Part shown: one piece after another, positions 58,453-64,000 of the stretch
Layout of the letters: every line of letters starts with the position of its first letter
Position numbering within the stretch: position 1 is the first letter of the stretch
NCBI RefSeq assembly: GCF_030718205.1
Contig: NZ_JAUZQF010000016.1
Span: 248,001 to 312,000, forward strand
Origin: Nonomuraea turcica
GTDB taxonomy: Bacteria > Actinomycetota > Actinomycetes > Streptosporangiales > Streptosporangiaceae
Reading direction: 5' to 3'
Length of the DNA stretch: 64,000 nucleotides
The notes under the pieces: generated by a model
What the model was told of the DNA's origin: nothing
Databases searched by the model: none
Seen by the model: the letters and a program-made list of their open reading frames with translations, nothing else
Translations under genes and position numbers: made by a program

Positions 58453-58577
58453 GCCTACGGGCGCGGCTGGCGCGGACACCGGACCGCTCGTGAGCAGGTT
58501 CTCTGCGTATACCGCGACTGAGCTGGTCACGGTCGGCCCGGTGTCCGCGGCGGCGGGCTTCACGCCGTAGGGCTTTA
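58453..58577. repeat. imperfect long inverted repeat
   Basis: GCGGACACCGG (58472-58482) pairs with CCGGTGTCCGC (58538-58548). Further matching blocks such as CTACGGG and its complement lie outside. It sits where homology of the broken XRE gene stops, so it may mark a recombination or insertion junction. Confidence 0.5.
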
Positions 58578-58586
58578 CACGGACAC

Positions 58587-59075
58587 CTACTGTCGAAGGT
58601 CCTGTCGAAGGTCGGTCGTCGCGGGACCGGCTGGGACGGCGGGGGTTCGAGGCCAGGTCCAGGCGGAGCGCAGGATGAAGGCCAGGAGCAGCACCTCGAT
58701 TCCGATGGAGAGGCCGTAGAAGGGGGCCCAGTTCCAGGACTCCCCTGCCGCGTTGAACACCGAGTAGGGGATGTAGAGCGATGCAACGACGAGGTTCGTG
58801 GCGCGGTTCACCCGGGCGGGCAGCGTCATGGAGAGCATCACCATCAGGGCCGGGATCGCCACGGACGCGAGCATCATGGTCAACAACGTCGGGCTGATGT
58901 CGAACTCAAAGACGACGCCGGCGCGGAGGTTGTCGATGACGCCGGGCTTGTGGAGGTGGAAGTAGTCGACGTAGATGTAGAGGAACATGAAGCTGGTCCA
59001 TGCGGCGGCGAGCTTGGCCTGCACGGGGACCGGCGGGTTGTCGAGCAGGTTCGGGGTTTTCGTTCGGATGGTCAT
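58587..59075 (-). CDS. DUF6326-like membrane protein
   Basis: About 162 residues with four hydrophobic helices (AAWTSFMFLYIYVDYFHLH, LTMMLASVAIPALMVMLSMT, TNLVVASLYIPYSVF, YGLSIGIEVLLLAFILRSAW) resembling the DUF6326 family. Function unknown. The ATG at 59075 with AAAGAAG is chosen; upstream sequence in frame is not protein-like. Divergent from the TetR gene and likely its target. Confidence 0.7.
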   Translation of the reverse strand: MTIRTKTPNLLDNPPVPVQAKLAAAWTSFMFLYIYVDYFHLHKPGVIDNLRAGVVFEFDISPTLLTMMLASVAIPALMVMLSMTLPARVNRATNLVVASLYIPYSVFNAAGESWNWAPFYGLSIGIEVLLLAFILRSAWTWPRTPAVPAGPATTDLRQDLRQ

Positions 59076-59356
59076 CGGTTCTTCTTTCGAGAGGAGCGGT
59101 CCCTCCGCCGGAGTGGCGGCAGGGATGTACCGAGGCCGCGCCCACCTGGACGAGCACATCGCCTCGACCGGGCAGCGGTAGCCCGGACCTCGGACGACTC
59201 GAGCGCTGAGGGCAGGCCGTAGCGGTGCTGGTCGGCGGCCCGCATCGTCGTCGCCCCGGCGGACTCGCCCCCGGCGCCAGGCGTACTCCGGCACTCGATC
59301 GCTATTCGATTCCCACAGAAGCCTCCTCACGTCCGAGCTACGACTCTCGCTGGTTC

Positions 59357-59393
59357 GTACATCGTACGTCGTACGCTGTACTACGAGTAGTAC
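59357..59393. promoter_or_regulatory. candidate TetR operator (nested palindromes)
   Basis: GTACATCGTACGTCGTAC (59357-59374) is almost self-complementary, and GTACTACGAGTAGTAC (59378-59393) is a second near-perfect palindrome. Both lie between the divergent DUF6326 and TetR genes. Confidence 0.6.
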
Positions 59394-59454
59394 GCTGTAC
59401 CATGACCGTGCGCTGGACGATTGTCAAGCCGCTCGAGCGAGCGAGAGGAGACCC

Positions 59455-60129
59455 GTGTCTGCGAGGGAACAACGCCAGGTGGCGTCAGACGCGGCGCTGA
59501 GCAAGCAACGGGTGGTGGTCGAGGCGGTCCGGCTCGCCGACCGCGAGGGGGTCGGAGGGCTGAGCATGCGCCGGCTGGCTGGCGCGCTCGGCGCGGGCGC
59601 GATGTCGCTCTACTACTACGTAGCGAGCAAGGAGGAGTTGCTGGACGCCATGATCGACGTCGTGTTCGAGGAGATCGAGCTCCCGCCCGAAGAGACCGAC
59701 TGGCAGTCAGCGATGCGACGTCGGGCGGTATCCGCCCGACAGGTTCTCGCACGCCACCCGTGGGCGATCGGCCTGATGGAGTCGCGGACATCGCCGGGGC
59801 CCGCGAACCTCCGCCACCGCGAAGCGGTCACCGCCTGCCTGCGAAGGGCCGGCTTCCCGGTCTTGATGGCGACGCACGCCAACTGGTTGCTCGACAGCTA
59901 TGTCTACGGTTTCGCCCTGCAGGAAGCCAGCCTGCCGTTCGACACCGCCGATGAGTTCGCGGACATGGCCGAGGACGTCTTCCTGCCCCAGCTTCCTCCT
60001 AACGAGTTCCCCTACCTCAACGAGTCCGCCGCGGTGCTCGCCGCTGCCGGCTACGACCCGGCGGAGGAGTTCACCTTCGGCCTCGACCTCGTCCTAGCCG
60101 CCCTCGAGTCACTGAGAGTGCCTACGTGA
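59455..60129 (+). CDS. TetR/AcrR family regulator
   Basis: A 224-residue regulator. Helix-turn-helix: RVVVEAVRLADREGVGGLSM RRLAGALGAGAMSLYYYVAS KEELLDAM, typical of the TetR_C_1 (tetracycline-repressor-like) group. The ligand domain spans the remaining 150 residues. GTG start with GAGAGGAGAC. It faces the DUF6326 gene across two palindromes and probably represses it. Confidence 0.85.
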   Translation: MSAREQRQVASDAALSKQRVVVEAVRLADREGVGGLSMRRLAGALGAGAMSLYYYVASKEELLDAMIDVVFEEIELPPEETDWQSAMRRRAVSARQVLARHPWAIGLMESRTSPGPANLRHREAVTACLRRAGFPVLMATHANWLLDSYVYGFALQEASLPFDTADEFADMAEDVFLPQLPPNEFPYLNESAAVLAAAGYDPAEEFTFGLDLVLAALESLRVPT

Positions 60130-60215
60130 GCCTCCATCCGTGATGTCGTTATGTGATCGTGTGGATTTGTTGTGTTACCGCCAGTCTGCGGGTCCAGTTG
60201 TGCTGGGATGGCGCG

Positions 60216-60632
60216 GTGACTGAGCGTAAGCCGTACCCGAGCGACTTAACCGACGCGCAGTGGGTGTTGATCGAGCCGGTTCTGACGGCGTGGAAGGCCG
60301 CGCACCCCTCGGTCAGCGGCCACGAAGGCAACTATGCGCTGCGTGAGATCGTCAACGCGATCCGCTACCAGGGACGAACCGGCGTCCAATGGGACTATCT
60401 TCCCCATGACCTGCCGCCCAAGGGCGCGACGTACTACTACTTCGCCAAATGGCGCGACGACGGCACCGACAAGACGATCCACGACCTGCTGCGCTGGCAC
60501 CTGCGCGAGAAGAAGAAGCGATTAGCCGACCCGAGCCTGGTCGTGCTGGACACCCAAAGCGTCCACGTCGCGGCCGGGGTTCCCGCCGAAACGACCGGCC
60601 GGGACGTCGCCAAGAAGGTGCCGGGACGATGA
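60216..60632 (+). pseudogene. IS5-family transposase, N-terminal half
   Basis: The GTG at 60216 starts TERKPYPSDLTDAQWVLIEP, then NAIRYQGRTGVQWDYLPHDL PPKGATYYYFAKWRDDG and VVLDTQSVHVAAGVPAETTG RD, the part up to the first catalytic Asp (VVLDTQSV). The gene breaks at KKVPGR, exactly where a fragment of an unrelated protein begins, so the catalytic domain is lost. Confidence 0.85.
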
Positions 60633-60948
60633 CGCCGCCGCGCACGGCATCCCGTTCCGGCTTACCCTCCAGCAGCAGGTCGAGTACGAGATCGTGCCGG
60701 ACGTCGACTGGACCGGGCTGCGTATCCTCGCCTCTGCCCAACTGCGGCACGGCGCGATTCCCTGGCGGATGGGGGCGGCCGACTACTCCTCTGGGCTGGA
60801 GCTGGGCGAATCCGCCCCACTCACCGGCAGCCCCGCGGCCAGCCTCTGGGACCAGGCCCTCGCCGACGCCATGGGCGCCGCCGGCCGCGCGGTCCTGGAA
60901 GAACGCCTCATCCCCGCACTCATCGCCGACCTCACGCGAACCAGATGA
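60631..60948 (+). pseudogene. JetD-like (DUF2399, Wadjet) C-terminal remnant
   Basis: Directly after the truncated transposase the frame reads HGIPFRLTLQQQ, then DVDWTGLRILASAQLRHGAI PWRMGAADY, then PLTGSPAASLWDQALADAMG AAGRAVLEERLIPALIADL. The second part resembles the Toprim-like C-terminus of the TIGR02679/DUF2399 group, the JetD nuclease subunit of Wadjet anti-plasmid systems. The catalytic DxD-like pair appears as PDVDW. The N-terminal two thirds and all Jet partner genes are missing. Confidence 0.65.
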
Positions 60949-61130
60949 ACGACTATCTATTGCATCTATGTCCTCCCAGCTCGGAGGGCACCTCACTTCT
61001 TTTCGCGGCTCTCGCCTCGAGTTTCACCGCCGTGGATCCAGGCTGAGCAGCAGGAACATACCGCGCTCATACCGGCTTCTGCTTTGCTCACCGTGTGGAT
61101 CGAGTCCAAGATGCTACGAACGGAGATCGC

Positions 61131-61499
61131 ATGCGAAAGCTGGCACCGACACTTGCTTTGACCACCACGCTCGGCCTTGCAACGATGGGCTCAATCGCCC
61201 TGATCAGCTCCACACCCAGCTCCGCATCAGCGGGCAGCGTTGCGGCGGCCAAGCCCACCTATTCAGTGACATGCAGTGCAAGTGCCGACCGGACCCCAAA
61301 GATCGACATCGGCAGAGCATCGTGCAAGAACGTGCACACCTTCCGGGTCGTGATCCGTTGCAAGACCAAGGGGAGCGCAACGACGTCGACAAAGATCAAC
61401 GGCCCGTGGAAGGAGTCCGGAGAGACATCCACGAGGCAGTGCCCTGCCGCGCTGCCATACATTGCCTCGGCGACCTACTCCTACTTGCTGGACACCTGA
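61131..61499 (+). CDS. small secreted protein with four Cys
   Basis: A 122-residue protein with a signal peptide (LAPTLALTTTLGLATMGSIA LISS, cleavage near SASA) and a mature part of about 85 residues with four Cys (VTCSAS, RASCKN, IRCKTK, RQCPAA), probably two disulfides. Unknown family. Similar small secreted proteins are common in actinomycetes. The ATG at 61131 has CGGAGATCGC upstream. Confidence 0.5.
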   Translation: MRKLAPTLALTTTLGLATMGSIALISSTPSSASAGSVAAAKPTYSVTCSASADRTPKIDIGRASCKNVHTFRVVIRCKTKGSATTSTKINGPWKESGETSTRQCPAALPYIASATYSYLLDT

Positions 61500-61544
61500 C
61501 AATCGACGAGATCGCCAAGCTGTACGGCCACGCCAGCACAAGCG

Positions 61545-61693
61545 CGCCGTAGACCTGCTCGGCCATCCACCGCTTGGGCAGCGGCGCGAACCCGAGGGTA
61601 TGCGGGGCGCGCCGCACCACCTCCACGTCGATGCCCAGACCGGCACCGTGCGCGGCGACCGCGTTCTTGAACCCGGCATCGGTCCACGTGATT
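61545..61693 (-). pseudogene. C-terminal fragment of an IS5-family transposase
   Basis: Minus-strand frame: WTDAGFKNAVAAHGAGLGID, then VEVVRRAPHTLGFAPLPKRW MAEQVYGAL. This matches the C-terminal catalytic Glu region of IS5-like transposases (KRWMxEQ, where E follows W). It is in the opposite orientation to the N-terminal half at 60216. Confidence 0.65.
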
Positions 61694-61865
61694 AGGTAAG
61701 CGAGAACGAGAGCCGGATGTTAGGCGGCTTGAGAGCCAGTTGGTGGTCAGGAGCCGGAAAATATCGTCGGCTTAGAGAGCCACTCGGACCAGCAAGTGGA
61801 CAGTTGATGGTTGCGGTCAGTGACCGGCTGACGATCCCCGGCCGAGGTAGGAGCCGGAGCTTTCC

Positions 61866-62468
61866 TTGATCACCGAGGAGTTTCGGCGCTGCCTCATGGT
61901 CTGCCAGGCTTCGGCAATGGAGTCTTTGGTGCCGGTGGAACATGAAGATCGGTGGGTTCTGGGTCTTCGCGGACTAGCGGTCACTCGGATCGGAGTTGAT
62001 CATCGTCTGTCGCTCACACTGGGACCGGATGTTGAGGTCGTGTTGGAGACCGCGGCGGCGCTGTCGCGGGGGCCGATGAGGGGACCTGGGGTTGAGATTG
62101 TCCAACTCCTCCCTGAGCGGCAGGATGTGGCGGGTGCGCTGGCTCTGTTCGGCGCCCAGGTTCTATCGGCGGTGGCGTTCAAGACCGGGTCGTTGAGGCT
62201 TGTGTTCAGCAACGCGCTGCATGTGAACTGTCGGGCTGACGCGGACTTTGAAGCGTGGCAGGTCGCGGGCCCAGGCGACTGGAGGTTTGTGTCGCTGCCA
62301 GGTGGTGATCTTGGTGTGTGGCGTGGCCCAGTACAGACCGGCCGAGACCACAACGCGGATCATGATCATTTCCCAATGCCTTCCCACTCTAAGTCTTGCG
62401 ACACAGCGTCGGCCACAAAGCCGCAGGTAGAAGGCATGATTGAATTCTGTCGCTCATCGGACTCCTAA
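61866..62468 (+). CDS. DUF6188-like protein at the attR end
   Basis: Segments GLRGLAVTRIGVDHRLSLTL, LRLVFSNALHVNCRADADFE AWQVAGPG and FVSLPGGDLGVW match my recollection of DUF6188, small proteins frequent near toxin genes and immunity loci. The frame then continues with a tail of about 45 residues without resemblance and reaches its stop at 62466-62468, within the attachment repeat. The true start could be later than 61866, for example at the ATG at 61917. Possible immunity-type role is inference. Confidence 0.55.
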   Translation: MITEEFRRCLMVCQASAMESLVPVEHEDRWVLGLRGLAVTRIGVDHRLSLTLGPDVEVVLETAAALSRGPMRGPGVEIVQLLPERQDVAGALALFGAQVLSAVAFKTGSLRLVFSNALHVNCRADADFEAWQVAGPGDWRFVSLPGGDLGVWRGPVQTGRDHNADHDHFPMPSHSKSCDTASATKPQVEGMIEFCRSSDS

Positions 62469-62508
62469 AGCGGGTGCCGCAGGTTCGAATCCTGCCGGGG
62501 GCACTCAT
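62462..62508 (+). repeat. attR: 47-bp direct repeat
   Basis: Perfect copy of 41979-42025, i.e. the 3' half of tRNA-Arg(CCT) plus five bases. It marks the right end of the AICE. Confidence 0.93.
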
Positions 62509-62539
62509 GTGATGTCTCAGGACATCGGAAACGAGTGAG

Positions 62540-64000
62540 TCACTGTTCTGGTCCGCTCGCCTTGGTGACGTCGAAGACGAGGCGCTCGGGTGCCGGGCCG
62601 AACGACGCCCACGGCACGACCGTGGTCTGGGCGACGCCGGGCTCGCTCCAGTCGCACACGCCGGTGGGGAAGATGTGGCGCAGCCGGCTGAGCTGGGTGC
62701 GACTGAGCCGCCTGTCGTAGTCGCGGGGGTCGATCGGCTTGAGCTGGCACTTCAGGATGTCTGCGGCCAGCGGCCCGCCGGCCTCGTACCGAGGGAACGC
62801 GTACGACGGGAACGCCTGGTTGCAGGTCGAGTCTGGCGCGCTGCTGAAGGTCTGCCGTTCGGCGACGAACTGGGTGTCACTGGTCCAGCAGCCGTCGGTG
62901 GCGGCCGTGGGCTTGTCGCGCACCACCTTCTCGCGTGCCGAGGAGTTCGAGGTGTCCGCGTGGACCGCCTCCATCCAGTCGATGAACATGGACCACGCCG
63001 CGGCGAAGGGAACGTTGCCGCGCCACATCACGTGGTTTTTCGCGTGGCCGTTCGCCTCGGCCATCCGCTCCCGGGTCGCGAAGTGGAACCACTGGTAGTG
63101 GTAATTGGAGTCCTCGTTGTTGTGGCCGGAGAAGTCGACCACGGGGATGGACGCCAGGCCGCGGCCGCCGGAGAATTCGAGCCCGCTCTGGTAGGCGCGG
63201 CGGATCGCGCCGACATTGCCCACCGAGCGCTGCGCGACGTAATTCGCGTCGTGGTCGAACCCGCCGATGCGCTCGTTCAAGTCAAGGAACTGATCGGGAG
63301 TGATGACCCCGTCGTTGAGCGCAGACAGTCCATACTGAACACCGGTGTTGTCGAACGGCCGCAGGGCGAAGCCGGTGTCGGACTCGAGGCCGTATACGTT
63401 GCGAGCGGCGTCGTAGACCGTGCCGCGAGCGCCGGTCGGGTTGTCGACCGGGTCGTAGCGCAGCCCCTGAGGCACCGCGGCGTTGAACGGCGACGACGTG
63501 TAGCCCGGGATCGCCGGGTCGACCCGGCCAGGTACCGGGTCGGTGCGGCCAGATTGCCGGGCCGCGTCGATGAATGCGAGCCGCCCGTCCGGGCCGGAGA
63601 ACTTGTAACCCGAGATCGCCACCTGCTGCTCGGCGGTCAGGTCGGACGCGTCGGAGGCGAAGTAGTGCGCGAGCAGCCGACCGTCCGATCCGGACAGTGC
63701 GATGGACAGCGGGTCCGGGAATGTGCACGCGATCAGCAGGCCGTCGAACAGTCCGGGCAGGGCGTCGGCGAGCTGAAGACTGGTGAACGAGCCGCCGGAG
63801 CAGCCCTGGCTCACCGTGTACTTGGGCATGCCGTAGGTCTCGACGAAGCGCTCCTTGCTCATCATGGCCGCCTCGCCAGCAAGCACGGAGTTGCAGTTGT
63901 TCGACGGGTGCTGCAACGTGTTGCTGAATAGTGCGTACCCCTCGCCGAGGCGGGTGGGGCTGAGCAGGTCGAAGTCCCTGCCGCCGTTCGTCGAGCTGCC
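62540..64000 (-). CDS. DUF6351 (tannase-like) hydrolase, 5' end off window
   Basis: A secreted-type hydrolase. The frame is open to base 64000, so the N-terminus lies outside the window. The nucleophile motif is GCSGGSFTSLQLADALPG, and the C-terminal WHFATRER-like region and several Cys (DGCWTSDTQF, DSTCNQAFPSY, ILKCQLKPID, TGVCDWSEPG) suggest disulfides in an extracellular enzyme. DUF6351 members are distantly related to tannase and feruloyl esterases. First chromosomal gene after the AICE, ending 31 bp from attR. Confidence 0.7.
   Translation of the reverse strand, partial: GSSTNGGRDFDLLSPTRLGEGYALFSNTLQHPSNNCNSVLAGEAAMMSKERFVETYGMPKYTVSQGCSGGSFTSLQLADALPGLFDGLLIACTFPDPLSIALSGSDGRLLAHYFASDASDLTAEQQVAISGYKFSGPDGRLAFIDAARQSGRTDPVPGRVDPAIPGYTSSPFNAAVPQGLRYDPVDNPTGARGTVYDAARNVYGLESDTGFALRPFDNTGVQYGLSALNDGVITPDQFLDLNERIGGFDHDANYVAQRSVGNVGAIRRAYQSGLEFSGGRGLASIPVVDFSGHNNEDSNYHYQWFHFATRERMAEANGHAKNHVMWRGNVPFAAAWSMFIDWMEAVHADTSNSSAREKVVRDKPTAATDGCWTSDTQFVAERQTFSSAPDSTCNQAFPSYAFPRYEAGGPLAADILKCQLKPIDPRDYDRRLSRTQLSRLRHIFPTGVCDWSEPGVAQTTVVPWASFGPAPERLVFDVTKASGPEQ

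Larger units (their letters stand above)
41979..62508 (+). mobile_element. AICE (pSAM2-type integrative and conjugative element), about 20.5 kb
   Basis: Bounded by perfect 47-bp repeats of a tRNA-Arg 3' end. Inside, in order: cargo, integrase, excisionase, HUH replication initiator, small genes, SpdB-like protein, FtsK/TraB translocase, SCO3933-like protein, KorSA-like repressor, a second regulatory block, then right-hand cargo. All modules for excision, replication and mycelial transfer look intact. Distance between the two copies is 20,483 bp. Confidence 0.92.

Noticed and set aside
61495-61552. A short tyrosine-recombinase-like reading (LTIDEIAKLYGHAS)
   Set aside because: Only about 20 residues, no catalytic context, and the opposite strand carries better supported transposase sequence.
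1-64000. CRISPR arrays
   Set aside because: No regularly spaced repeats with unique spacers of the right size were seen; the only tandem repeats are 9-bp (11912) and 15-bp (37626) units.

Overview
The window is high-GC actinomycete DNA. Gene content (GlpR/SepX next to a gephyrin-like Glp, SigE-type sigma factors, rifampin phosphotransferase, many GTG starts, a pSAM2-type integrative element) fits a filamentous actinomycete, probably of the Streptosporangiales (Nonomuraea-like). That taxonomic guess is inference from style, not from a search.

Region 1 (1-30.5 kb) is a loosely organised accessory chromosome region. It holds small regulator-plus-enzyme cassettes: MarR/MFS/nitroreductase; LysR/alcohol dehydrogenase/hydrolase/SDR; TetR/TIM-barrel protein/aldo-keto reductase. 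It also has two SigE-family sigma factor/membrane-partner pairs, a PadR/membrane pair, a thyA-folA operon, and a rifampin phosphotransferase preceded by a rifamycin-associated palindrome. Decay is heavy: a sigma factor lacking most of region 2, an IS30 transposase, a solute-binding protein, hemerythrin, SDR, PD40 and tyrosine recombinase fragments. A short motif, GATCG(C/T)TTCCC, recurs at four places, twice as a pair spaced exactly 22 bp.

Region 2 (30.6-41.9 kb) looks like conserved core: tRNA-Ala(CGC), GlpR/SepX, an acetyltransferase, MogA, MoaC, Glp/MoeA and GalU all on the minus strand, then divergently 5-formyl-THF cyclo-ligase, a cation/proton antiporter, an FmdB-type zinc ribbon protein, MTA phosphorylase and a SAF-domain protein. 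A coiled-coil VanY-type peptidase follows on the minus strand. The core ends at tRNA-Arg(CCT).

Region 3 (41,979-62,508) is a complete actinomycete integrative and conjugative element (AICE) inserted in the 3' half of tRNA-Arg(CCT). It is bounded by 47-bp perfect direct repeats. Its backbone is pSAM2-like: integrase, excisionase, RepSA-type HUH initiator, small genes, SpdB-like protein, FtsK/TraB-type translocase, SCO3933-type protein and a KorSA-like GntR repressor. Beyond this lies a second regulatory block: an XRE-DUF5919 protein, a NUDIX hydrolase, an HD-domain phosphohydrolase and a tandem-domain GntR regulator, tied together by GGACGTC operator-like repeats. Decayed duplicates of the XRE and NUDIX genes are also present. 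Two cargo zones flank the backbone. On the left, between the tRNA and the integrase, is a WXG100-like protein, a polymorphic toxin with a C-terminal ADP-ribosyltransferase-like domain, and its overlapping probable immunity gene. On the right are a TetR/DUF6326 pair, a truncated IS5-type transposase abutting a JetD-like (Wadjet) remnant, a small secreted protein and a DUF6188 gene whose stop codon lies inside the attachment repeat.

Region 4 (62.5-64 kb) returns to the chromosome with a DUF6351 (tannase-like) hydrolase that runs off the window.
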